Notes under the pieces: generated by a model | Databases searched by the model: none | What the model was told of the DNA's origin: nothing | What the model saw: only the letters and a program-made list of their open reading frames with translations | Origin: Eubacterium sp. | GTDB taxonomy: Bacteria; Bacillota; Clostridia; Lachnospirales; Lachnospiraceae | Direction: 5' to 3' | Length of the DNA stretch: 10,286 nucleotides | Assembly: GCA_003486385.1 (NCBI GenBank) | Contig: DNFT01000041.1 | Span: forward strand, 1 to 10,286 | Shown: in pieces, positions 1-6,799 of the stretch | Layout: every line of letters starts with the position of its first letter | Numbering within the stretch: the first letter of the stretch is position 1 | Translations under genes and position numbers: made by a program

Positions 1-130
1 TGTTCTTAGAACTCTGTTCACATACTAGCCTGAACCGGCACGGATGCCGGTTCAGAAGCAATGCATACAAGGATGTATGCCTGCTTCGGTGGCGGACGTT
101 TAGAAAGCCTATTTCAGAGTTCTTAGAACA
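1..130 (+). ncRNA. Structured RNA element, copy 1, with CsrA-like GGA hairpin loops
   Basis: The ends 1-16 and 115-130 are inverted repeats (TGTTCTTAGAACTCTG against CAGAGTTCTTAGAACA, one central mismatch). Inside is CTAGCC (25-30), then a 10-bp hairpin (31-40 with 45-54) with loop CGGA. A second hairpin has outer stem GAAGCA/TGCTTC (55-60, 82-87), inner stem GCATACA/TGTATGC (63-69, 74-80) and loop AGGA. A third GGA lies at 94-96. A second copy begins at 10230 and keeps the first hairpin by paired base changes, which supports a folded RNA read on this strand. No U-tract follows the closing stem, so it may be the 5' leader of the diguanylate cyclase starting at 202 rather than a free small RNA. 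The CsrA interpretation is inference; the structure and repetition are seen directly. It could also be a non-autonomous mobile palindrome. Confidence 0.7.
65..76 (+). promoter_or_regulatory. Candidate CsrA-binding site in hairpin loop
   Basis: The bases ATACAAGGATGT fit the published in vitro selected CsrA consensus RUACARGGAUGU at all 12 positions. They sit at the tip of a perfect 7-bp stem, with AGGA in the loop, which is the presentation CsrA prefers. Neighbouring GGA triplets at 42-44 (hairpin loop) and 94-96 lie 29 and 23 bases away, within the range that one CsrA dimer can bridge. No csrA gene is in the window, so the cognate protein is assumed. Confidence 0.55.
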
Positions 131-181
131 TCTTGCTTCGGACAATGGAGCTGATATACATAAACATAATACGTTATACAC
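131..181 (+). repeat. Right outer arm of the structured element, copy 1
   Basis: This stretch is close to the reverse complement of the sequence just upstream of the second element copy (10178-10229). ATAATACGTTATACAC (166-181) is an exact 16-base match. The next 14 bases match at 12 positions, and GAAGC next to the core is also kept. It therefore looks like the 3' half of a long inverted repeat enclosing the core at 1-130; the matching left half would lie before the window. The ribosome binding site of the next gene (from 191) begins just outside it. Confidence 0.65.
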
Positions 182-201
182 TCACAGATTGGAGAATCAT
201 T

Positions 202-1380
202 ATGTCATGGATTGAGAATATGAGCATAAATATATTTCCGATGGTTCTTGTCATGGTTGTTTTTGTCAGCAACAGATTTAAGTTTGGAAAGACAATCAGT
301 GCAAGAGTATTCGACCTGATCATTGTGTTTGATTTTTTCCTTATGCTTGTAGATATCGTAGGGGTTGCCGTGACTGATGCCGTGTTTACCGGCATTGCCG
401 GGAGTGTGTGGATTATAAATGTTGTAAGAATGCTTCTCACGGTGCTGCTTACAGGTACCTGGTTTATATATGTATGCCTGAAAATATCAATGGATGGTGC
501 GGACAGAAGAGTGTGGGCTGCGGTGTATGCGTCATTATCGCTGATGGCAATAGTATGCTTTGTGGTGTTGCTTATACCGCATAGTTATCTGGGTGCCTAT
601 GGACTTCAGAATGCCGGAAGGGGGCTAAGGGTATGCTATCGCGGAATCAGTTATTATGGTATTGCCATGTTTGCATGCAGTGCGGCGGTAGCAGTGTATG
701 GGATTGTGCACGAAAGAGATAAAGAGCTTAGAAGATTGTGTATATATCTTATGCTGTTTAGTGCACTGCCTGTTTTGGGAGTGGTTCTCCAGAGCATTAA
801 CCAGAACTTGAGAACCTCTTCACCATGCCTTTCGCTGGCGGTTCTGTATGTGTATTTGACAATGCAGAACAAGAAGGTCATAACGGACGGACTTACCGGG
901 ATAAATAATAGACGTGAGCTGGATGCTTACCTTGAGAGAAGGCTGAAGCAGCGGACAGAATGGGGAATGCTTCTCATAGATGTGGATGATTTTAAGAAGA
1001 TAAATGATACAATAGGACATAAAATAGGAGACGAGGCATTATGGCATGTCGCTGATATTCTTCGTACTGAATTTTCGGGGGACGGCTGCTTTGTGGCAAG
1101 ATACGGAGGGGATGAATTTGTTATATGCGGCGAATGGAAGAACAGGGCTGAGTTAGAGCAGTGCATTGCATCAATTCAGAAGAGAGTGGACAGCTTTAAT
1201 ATGGAAAAGGAAAGGAATTATAAGCTTTCACTGAGCGTTGGAGCGGCATTGTGGAGCGAGTGTGCAGACAGTGAAGCATCTATAGTTGAACTTGCCGATA
1301 GGAGCATGTATAAGCAGAAACAGATACATAAGGAACGGAGGAACGCCGGTAGTGAGCAATATAGTATATATTCAGGTTAG
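202..1380 (+). CDS. Membrane diguanylate cyclase (GGDEF), first of a tandem pair
   Basis: This predicted 392-aa enzyme would condense two GTP into cyclic di-GMP. Seven hydrophobic segments (about residues 9-24, 36-58, 72-94, 104-125, 148-169, 178-198, 208-222) precede a cytoplasmic GGDEF domain. The domain has DGLTGINNRR (from 229), the metal-binding Asp260 in IDVDDF, and an intact GGDEF at 302-306. The product-inhibition site RxxD, expected just upstream of GGDEF, is absent, so feedback inhibition through that site is not expected. The ATG at 202 is chosen because GGAG (191-194) sits 7 bases before it; an in-frame TTG at 133 lacks a ribosome binding site. The N-terminal segment is an unassigned membrane sensor, and its ligand is unknown. 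The next gene is a paralogue that overlaps it. The structured element with CsrA-like loops lies directly upstream and may control translation. Confidence 0.9.
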   Translation: MSWIENMSINIFPMVLVMVVFVSNRFKFGKTISARVFDLIIVFDFFLMLVDIVGVAVTDAVFTGIAGSVWIINVVRMLLTVLLTGTWFIYVCLKISMDGADRRVWAAVYASLSLMAIVCFVVLLIPHSYLGAYGLQNAGRGLRVCYRGISYYGIAMFACSAAVAVYGIVHERDKELRRLCIYLMLFSALPVLGVVLQSINQNLRTSSPCLSLAVLYVYLTMQNKKVITDGLTGINNRRELDAYLERRLKQRTEWGMLLIDVDDFKKINDTIGHKIGDEALWHVADILRTEFSGDGCFVARYGGDEFVICGEWKNRAELEQCIASIQKRVDSFNMEKERNYKLSLSVGAALWSECADSEASIVELADRSMYKQKQIHKERRNAGSEQYSIYSG

Positions 1381-2524
1381 CATATTCCCTATAGCAGCAC
1401 TGCTTGCGGTTATGGATAATCTTAAGCGCGATATGTCATTTTCATGGAGACGCCGCTGCCTTGAAAGCATAATGAAGCTCATGGTGTGTATAATGATATT
1501 TAATGTAGTGTGCTGGTGCCTGAACGGACGGGAGGGGAGCTTAGCCAAGGGCATACTGTGGGTCGGAAACACGGCATATTATGTATTTATGCTGTATATG
1601 GCATTTCTATGGTTTCTGTATGTGTATGATAAAGTGACGAACGGAAATGGACAGATGGGAATATCCATGTTTGTGAAGGCTGTTCCGCTTGTTGTAAGTC
1701 TTGTCATATTGGCGGCCGGAATGGTAAGACCGATGATATTTTATATAGATGATGAAAATTTATATCAGCGCGGACCTCTTCATATTATAAGTACAGTTGT
1801 TGCCGCAGGGTATATTTCTGCGGCATGTATTCTGGCATTTGTTGGGATGCTTAGGACGCAGGAACGAGAAGAGAAAAGACAGTATGGATATCTGGTGTTT
1901 TTTGGTGTGTTCCCTCTGATTGGTGGTATTGTTCAGATGCTTTTGTATGGCACTGATCTTTTATGGCCTATGACGAGTGTGGCACTTGTGATGGTGTATA
2001 TTAATATTCAGCAGCAGAATGTCAGCCGTGACGGCATGACAGGGCTTAATAACAGGCGAAGGCTTGACCAGTATATAGATGTGCTTTCCAAGGAACATAT
2101 TAAGGAGCCGTTATGCTACAGTATAATGGACATCGATTATTTCAAGGAAATTAATGATAATTTTGGACATCAGACAGGTGATAAGGTGCTGTGTCTTGTG
2201 GCGGCTGCACTTAAAAAAGTGTATGGAAATACCAGAAGCTTTATCGCAAGGTATGGAGGAGACGAATTCGTGATAATATCACGCGGATTTGACAGGGAGC
2301 AGGCAGAGCACTATCGCGGAAGGCTTGAGAGAATGCTTAAGGATATAGAATGTGTGGAGTTAGAGAACGGGGGACTGGAGATAAGTATGGGCTGCGCGCA
2401 TTACGGCGAAGAAGGCTGTAAGCAGGTTCGGGATATGCTGGAGCTTGCGGATATGCGTATGTATGAGATAAAAAATGAGCACCATAATAACAATGCTGCT
2501 TTAAAGTGGCAGAAAAGAGGATAG
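1352..2524 (+). CDS. Membrane diguanylate cyclase (GGDEF), second of the tandem pair
   Basis: This 390-aa paralogue of the preceding gene has the same plan: about seven membrane segments in the first 220 residues, then a GGDEF domain with DGMTGLNNRR, Asp260 in MDIDYF and GGDEF at 302-306. The RxxD inhibition site is again missing. The GTG start at 1352 is chosen for three reasons. GGAGGA lies at 1337-1342. The first membrane segment then carries an IFP motif at residues 11-13, as in the neighbour. Asp260 and GGDEF fall at identical residue numbers in both proteins. A downstream ATG at 1412 would remove the first membrane segment. The start lies 29 bases inside the previous gene, so translation is probably coupled. 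Sequence outside the catalytic core has diverged widely, so the duplication is old and the two sensors may respond to different signals. Confidence 0.9.
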   Translation: MSNIVYIQVSIFPIAALLAVMDNLKRDMSFSWRRRCLESIMKLMVCIMIFNVVCWCLNGREGSLAKGILWVGNTAYYVFMLYMAFLWFLYVYDKVTNGNGQMGISMFVKAVPLVVSLVILAAGMVRPMIFYIDDENLYQRGPLHIISTVVAAGYISAACILAFVGMLRTQEREEKRQYGYLVFFGVFPLIGGIVQMLLYGTDLLWPMTSVALVMVYINIQQQNVSRDGMTGLNNRRRLDQYIDVLSKEHIKEPLCYSIMDIDYFKEINDNFGHQTGDKVLCLVAAALKKVYGNTRSFIARYGGDEFVIISRGFDREQAEHYRGRLERMLKDIECVELENGGLEISMGCAHYGEEGCKQVRDMLELADMRMYEIKNEHHNNNAALKWQKRG

Positions 2525-2526
2525 AA

Positions 2527-4338
2527 ATGGCAGAGAAATTACTTTTCAGAAAAGATGTAAAGAAGGAACTTACATGGGATTTGTCACTCATATATAAGGA
2601 TGAGGATGCTCTTATGGCTGATGCAGCGAGGCTGGAGAGCCTTACAGCACAGCTTGAGAAAGATTATAAAGGCAGGCTTGACAGTGCAGACAGGATAAAT
2701 GAATGTCTTGATAAACTGCGCGAAATATATGGAATAGTGACATTGGTTGGAAATTATTGTGAGCTTGCAACGTCGGTGGATTATTATGATACACACAATA
2801 TGGAGCTTGCAGGCAGGATGAACCGCAGGATTTCAGAGTGCATGAGTTCATTAAGCTTTATAGACAGTGAATTGTCAGCTAAGAGCGATGAACTGATCAA
2901 CGAGGCAGCACAGGCTTCAAAGGAGAATGCCAATTACTTAAAAGAAGTGCTAAGGGGAAAGCCGCACCTCTTAAGCCCTGAGACGGAGAAGGTGCTCAAG
3001 GCTCTGTCACAGACAACGGGAGCACCTTATGAGATATATAATACAGCCAAGCTTGCGGATATGAAATTCCCGGACTTTGAGGTTGATGGGAAGAAGTATC
3101 CTCTGGGATACTCACTCTTTGAGGATGATTATGAGTATGATGAGAGAACGGATGTCAGAAGAGCTGCATTTGCCGCATTTTCAGCTAAGCTTCATGATTA
3201 TGAGAATGTGACCGCGGCAGCTTACAACACGGCTGTGCAGTATGAGAAGACAATGTCCGATTTAAGAGGCTTTGACAATGTGTTTGACAGCCTGCTTTTT
3301 GGACAGCATGTTGATAGGACGCTTTATAACAGACAGATTGACCTCATTATGGATAAGCTTGCGCCGCACATGAGAAAATATGCGAAGCTTCTCGGAAGGG
3401 TTCATAAGCTTGACAAGGTTACATACGCAGATTTGAAGCTTCCTGTTGACCCTGAGTATTCACCTAAGCTCACAATCGAGGAATCCAAGGACTATGTCAC
3501 AAAGGGACTTTCCATTCTTGGAGAGGACTATGTGAATATGGTGGAGAGAGCCTACACAGAGCGCTGGTTTGATTTTGCACAGAATCAGGGAAAATCGACA
3601 GGTGGTTTCTGTGCCAGTCCTTACGGAAAGAATTCGTTCATACTTCTTAGCTGGAACGGAAGAATGTCCGATGTGTTTACCATAGCGCATGAGCTTGGAC
3701 ATGCCGGACATTTTAAGGCATGCAATGCCGCCCAGTCGATTTTTGACACAGATGTATCTACATACTTTGTTGAGAGCCCGTCTACAATGAATGAGCTGCT
3801 GCTTGGACATTATCTGTTAAAGACGAGTGATGATAAGCGTTTCCGCCGCTGGGTACTTTCTAACATGATTGGAAATACCTATTATCACAACTTTGTAACA
3901 CATCTTCTTGAGGCTGCATATCAGAGAGAGGTATATAAAAAGGTTGAGGATGGCGCAGGTGTTCAGGCTGAGACGTTGAGTGCGATAATGAAGGATGTGC
4001 TTACTAAGTTCTGGGGTGATGCGGTTGAACTCACGGATGGTGCAGAGCTTACATGGATGAGACAGCCTCATTATTATATGGGGTTATACTCATATACCTA
4101 CAGCGCGGGACTTACGATTGCAACGCAGGTATGTAAGAGAATAGAGAATGAGGGACGGACAGCGGTGGATGACTGGAAGAGAGTTCTTAAGGCGGGCGGA
4201 ACAAAGACTCCTGTTGAGCTTGCCGCCATGGCTGGAATCGACATAACAACAGATGCACCTTTGCTTGATACGATTGAGACTATAGGTGCGATGATTGATG
4301 AGATATGTGAGCTCACGGAAGAGCTTGATGAGAAGTAG
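2527..4338 (+). CDS. pepF: Oligoendopeptidase F family metallopeptidase (M3)
   Basis: This 603-aa cytoplasmic zinc peptidase is of the M3 family, which cleaves short peptides and takes part in peptide turnover. The zinc site HELGH is at residues 388-392 within IAHELGHAGH. The third ligand is probably Glu416 in VESPSTMNE, 28 residues after the first His, the spacing usual for M3. The N-terminal region (KKELTWDLSLIYKDED) is typical of PepF, and the length matches the family (about 600 aa). The ATG at 2527 is preceded by AGAGG (2516-2520) and comes 2 bases after the stop of the second cyclase; the in-frame GTG at 2506 lies inside that gene with no good ribosome binding site. The tight junction suggests co-transcription with the two cyclases, though a functional link is not evident. 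Confidence 0.93.
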   Translation: MAEKLLFRKDVKKELTWDLSLIYKDEDALMADAARLESLTAQLEKDYKGRLDSADRINECLDKLREIYGIVTLVGNYCELATSVDYYDTHNMELAGRMNRRISECMSSLSFIDSELSAKSDELINEAAQASKENANYLKEVLRGKPHLLSPETEKVLKALSQTTGAPYEIYNTAKLADMKFPDFEVDGKKYPLGYSLFEDDYEYDERTDVRRAAFAAFSAKLHDYENVTAAAYNTAVQYEKTMSDLRGFDNVFDSLLFGQHVDRTLYNRQIDLIMDKLAPHMRKYAKLLGRVHKLDKVTYADLKLPVDPEYSPKLTIEESKDYVTKGLSILGEDYVNMVERAYTERWFDFAQNQGKSTGGFCASPYGKNSFILLSWNGRMSDVFTIAHELGHAGHFKACNAAQSIFDTDVSTYFVESPSTMNELLLGHYLLKTSDDKRFRRWVLSNMIGNTYYHNFVTHLLEAAYQREVYKKVEDGAGVQAETLSAIMKDVLTKFWGDAVELTDGAELTWMRQPHYYMGLYSYTYSAGLTIATQVCKRIENEGRTAVDDWKRVLKAGGTKTPVELAAMAGIDITTDAPLLDTIETIGAMIDEICELTEELDEK

Positions 4339-4425
4339 GACGGTGAAATCCCACTACTGTCAGGCAGTAAATGTGAACAGGACAGCTGTACGGAAATAAT
4401 GCAGCCGGGTGGGTATAATTTGGCA

Positions 4426-4472
4426 GGTAACTGCACAGATGTTTACCGTAATATCTGAGTTTTGCAATTGCC
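4426..4472. repeat. Intergenic palindromic repeat, copy A
   Basis: The ends are GGTAACTGC (4426-4434) and GCAATTGCC (4464-4472), which are imperfect inverted repeats. An inner stem is formed by CAGAT (4436-4440) and ATCTG (4453-4457). The right half (ATGTTTACCG, then GAGTTTTGCAATTGCC) aligns with copies at 5142-5234 and 6696-6734. It fills much of the 168-base gap between pepF and nth. The rest of that gap holds a small TACTG/CAGTA hairpin at 4355-4369 and an isolated TATAAT at 4414-4419 without a good -35 box. Confidence 0.65.
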
Positions 4473-4506
4473 TGATATTGTTTAGTCAGGAAAGGAGACG
4501 GGCATT

Positions 4507-5139
4507 GTGGATAAGAAGCAGCTTGCACTTGATATAATTGAAAGACTGAAAAAAGAATATCCGGATGCCGGATGTTCGTTGGAATACAGCGAAGCGTGGA
4601 AGCTTCTTGTCAGCGTGCGCCTTGCAGCCCAGTGCACTGATGCCAGGGTGAATGTGGTCGTTCAGGATTTATACGCACATTACCCGGATGTAAATGCGCT
4701 TGCGGATGCACCTGTTGAGGAGCTTGAGAAGCTGGTAAGACCTTGTGGACTTGGCAACAGCAAGGCAAGGGATATAAGTGCCTGTATGAGAATGCTGCGG
4801 GATAAGTACAATGGTCAGGTTCCGGAGGATTTCGACAAGCTTATGGAGCTTCCGGGAGTTGGAAGAAAGAGCGCGAACCTTATTATGGGCGATGTATTTG
4901 GCAGACCTGCAATAGTTACCGACACTCATTGCATCCGTCTGGTAAACCGCATGGGTCTTGTGGATGGAATAAAGGAGCCGAAGAAGGTTGAGATGGAGCT
5001 GTGGAAGCTAATACCTCCTGAGGAAGGGAATGATTTCTGCCACAGGCTTGTAGAGCACGGAAGGGCGGTGTGCACGGCACGGACGAAGCCGTACTGCGAT
5101 AAGTGCTGCCTTAAAGACATTTGCGCGAAAAATATATAA
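4507..5139 (+). CDS. nth: Endonuclease III, DNA glycosylase/AP lyase
   Basis: This 210-aa base-excision repair enzyme removes oxidised pyrimidines from DNA and cuts the abasic site. The helix-hairpin-helix LPGVGRKSAN carries the catalytic Lys121, and Asp139 in VTDTHC is the second catalytic residue; these match Lys120 and Asp138 of the E. coli enzyme. Four cysteines at 189, 197, 200 and 206 form the iron-sulphur cluster motif. Their spacing is C-X7-C-X2-C-X5-C, one residue more than the usual C-X6-C in the first gap. The length equals that of the family (about 211 aa). The GTG start is supported by AAAGGAG (4491-4497) 9 bases upstream. It follows pepF after 168 bases containing a palindromic repeat; no clear terminator separates them. 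Confidence 0.95.
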   Translation: MDKKQLALDIIERLKKEYPDAGCSLEYSEAWKLLVSVRLAAQCTDARVNVVVQDLYAHYPDVNALADAPVEELEKLVRPCGLGNSKARDISACMRMLRDKYNGQVPEDFDKLMELPGVGRKSANLIMGDVFGRPAIVTDTHCIRLVNRMGLVDGIKEPKKVEMELWKLIPPEEGNDFCHRLVEHGRAVCTARTKPYCDKCCLKDICAKNI

Positions 5140-5141
5140 TA

Positions 5142-5234
5142 GGTAACTGCGTAACCAAGTGTGTAATTATCGTACGTTGTGTACCGGTAAAATTATACAA
5201 ATGTTTACCGGCAGCTTCGGGTTTCGCAATTACT
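5142..5234. repeat. Intergenic palindromic repeat, copy B (long form)
   Basis: It starts with GGTAACTGC (5142-5150) and ends with GGGTTTCGCAATTAC (5219-5233), the same ends as the copy after pepF. It also shares ATGTTTACCG (5201-5210). It carries about 48 extra bases before that block, and within them CCGGTAAA (5184-5191) pairs perfectly with TTTACCGG (5204-5211) around a 12-base loop. It begins 3 bases after the nth stop codon. This may be the fuller form, the other two copies being deletion derivatives. Confidence 0.65.
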
Positions 5235-5263
5235 AAAATAGTATAATTTTGAGAGGTGGATAT

Positions 5264-6682
5264 ATGTCAGGTGTGGAGTCGCGTGGCATGCCGGTACAGA
5301 AGCCGCACGCGGGTGGAAAGGATTTCTCAAAAGGGAAAATATGGAGCAATATAATGGTTCAGGCTGTGCCACTTATACTGGCACAGCTTGTGCAGCTTTT
5401 ATACAATGTCGTTGATAGAATATATATAGGACATCTTCCGGGAGCGGACAGTCTTGCTCTTACAGGTGTTGGGCTTGCATTTCCGCTTACAACGCTTATC
5501 GCTGCATTCACGAATCTGTTCGGGATGGGCGGCGCACCGCTGTTTTCCATAGAGCGGGGCGCAGGGAATGATGAGAAGGCGGAAAGGATACTTGGAAACA
5601 CCTTTTCAATGCTTTTTGCAAGTTCATTTATAATATTTATCCTGTGCTATGTATTCAGAAAACCTGTGCTGTATCTTTTTGGCGCGAGTGATGCCTCGTA
5701 TGTATACGCGGACGAATATTTAAAAATATATCTTCTGGGCACGACATTCACTATGCTTGCGACAGGACTGAATGGATTTATAAATGCTCAGGGGTTTCCG
5801 CGGACAGGAATGATGACAACGCTTATAGGAGCTGTGCTTAATCTGGTTTTAGACCCACTGTTTATTTTTGTGCTTCACATGGGGGTCGGTGGGGCGGCAC
5901 TTGCAACCATTATAAGTCAGGGTGTATCGGCAGCGTGGGTTTTGAGATTCCTTATAAGCAGAAGAGGAAGGGCTGCGTATCATATAAGACTGTCCTGCCT
6001 TAGACCGGATTTAAAGCTTGTGGGGGATATAACCGCACTCGGAATGGCTGGATTTATCATGCAGGGGACGAACTGTCTGGTTCAGGTGGTCTGCAACGCG
6101 ACGCTCAAGGTGTTTGGCGGAGATTTATATGTCGGGATAATGACGGTCATCAATTCGGTGCGTGAGATAATGTCGCTTCCGGTCAGCGGACTTACCAGCG
6201 GTTCACAGCCGGTGTTAGGATATAACTACGGAGCGAAAAAATATGACAGGGTGAGGAGCGGAATTAAATTCACGTCGGCGATAGGAATAGGCTACACGGC
6301 ACTTGCATGGATTATAGTTCTTCTTATTCCGCAGCAGCTGATGGGAATATTTACAGATGATTCTCAGACAATAATATATGGAGCAGAGGCGCTTAAGACA
6401 TACTTCTTCGGTTTTGTATTTATGTCATTTATGTTTACCGGGCAGTCGACATTTACAGCGCTTGGATATTCAAAGCATGCGATATTCTTCTCACTTTTAA
6501 GAAAAGTGATTATCGTCACACCGCTTGCAATAATTCTGCCGCGAATAGGGTTTGGAGTGATGGGAGTATTTCTGTCAGAGCCGATATCCAATGTGATTGG
6601 TGGACTTGCAAGCTTCCTAACCATGTATTTTACCGTATACAGGAAGCTGAAACCGCAGAATACAGCTTTGCCGGAGAGATAA
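5264..6682 (+). CDS. MATE-family multidrug/cation efflux transporter
   Basis: This 472-aa inner-membrane protein has about 12 hydrophobic helices arranged as two homologous halves. MATE proteins expel cationic drugs and metabolites using a sodium or proton gradient. Family marks are YNVVDRIYIGHLPG (about 47-60) and ALTGVG in the first half, the GFPRTG to NLVLDPLFIF stretch (Asn193, Asp197), and GYNYGAKKYDRV (from 319) in the second half. The overall pattern is closest to the MepA-like branch, but the substrate cannot be read from the sequence. The ATG at 5264 is chosen because GAGAGGTGG (5251-5259) precedes it; the in-frame TTG at 5249 overlaps that site. The first 25 residues are hydrophilic and longer than the usual lead-in. 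It ends before a palindromic repeat and a strong terminator. Confidence 0.92.
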   Translation: MSGVESRGMPVQKPHAGGKDFSKGKIWSNIMVQAVPLILAQLVQLLYNVVDRIYIGHLPGADSLALTGVGLAFPLTTLIAAFTNLFGMGGAPLFSIERGAGNDEKAERILGNTFSMLFASSFIIFILCYVFRKPVLYLFGASDASYVYADEYLKIYLLGTTFTMLATGLNGFINAQGFPRTGMMTTLIGAVLNLVLDPLFIFVLHMGVGGAALATIISQGVSAAWVLRFLISRRGRAAYHIRLSCLRPDLKLVGDITALGMAGFIMQGTNCLVQVVCNATLKVFGGDLYVGIMTVINSVREIMSLPVSGLTSGSQPVLGYNYGAKKYDRVRSGIKFTSAIGIGYTALAWIIVLLIPQQLMGIFTDDSQTIIYGAEALKTYFFGFVFMSFMFTGQSTFTALGYSKHAIFFSLLRKVIIVTPLAIILPRIGFGVMGVFLSEPISNVIGGLASFLTMYFTVYRKLKPQNTALPER

Positions 6683-6695
6683 CGGACTAATTGAA

Positions 6696-6734
6696 GGCAA
6701 TTGCTTATCCGGAAATTTGAGTTTCGCAATTATC
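6696..6734. repeat. Intergenic palindromic repeat, copy C (short form)
   Basis: GGCAATTGC (6696-6704) and GCAATTATC (6726-6734) form an imperfect inverted repeat. The right part GAGTTTCGCAATTA matches the other two copies (GAGTTTTGCAATTG, GGGTTTCGCAATTA). It is 13 bases after the stop of the transporter gene and 17 bases before the terminator stem. The central TTTACCG block of the longer copies is missing. Confidence 0.6.
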
Positions 6735-6751
6735 TGAAAGCAGTTTATCAA

Positions 6752-6796
6752 AAAAAGGTGAATGCCGCACAGGAAAGTGACGACATTCACCTTTTT
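6752..6796. terminator. Bidirectional intrinsic terminator between convergent genes
   Basis: AAAAAGGTGAATG (6752-6764) pairs perfectly over 13 bp with CATTCACCTTTTT (6784-6796) around a 19-base loop that can form a small CAC/GTG stem. The A-run on one side and T-run on the other give a GC-containing hairpin with a U-tract in both directions. It therefore serves the transporter gene (+) and pyruvate kinase (-), whose stop codon is 4 bases away. Confidence 0.9.
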
Positions 6797-6799
6797 CGA

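Noticed and set aside
31..87. Guanidine-II (mini-ykkC) riboswitch, because of two hairpins and an ACGG in the first loop
   Set aside because: The second loop is AAGGAT, not ACGR, and the linker region is itself paired in a larger stem. The invariant feature between loops is GGA, not ACG.
73..126. Short leader peptide starting at ATG 73 (17 codons) after AAGGA
   Set aside because: The supposed ribosome binding site is the conserved hairpin loop and overlaps the ATG, and the reading frame shows no peptide pattern. It cannot be tested against copy 2, which is cut.
1..130. Integron attC site
   Set aside because: The RYYYAAC/GTTRRRY ends and the usual L-box/R-box layout are absent, and no integrase or cassette gene is present.
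1..201. c-di-GMP riboswitch upstream of a cyclase
   Set aside because: The conserved core sequences of the GEMM-I and GEMM-II classes are not recognisable; the hairpin and loop pattern is different.
133..201. Upstream TTG start at 133 for the first cyclase
   Set aside because: It has no ribosome binding site and would translate the element arm. The start at 202 gives the same spacing to GGDEF as in the paralogue.
4414..4419. TATAAT as promoter of nth
   Set aside because: No -35 box at 16-18 bases and no TG extension at the correct spacing; too weak to list alone.
5242..5247. TATAAT as promoter of the transporter gene
   Set aside because: Transcription would begin near 5254, inside the ribosome binding site, and no -35 box is at a proper distance.
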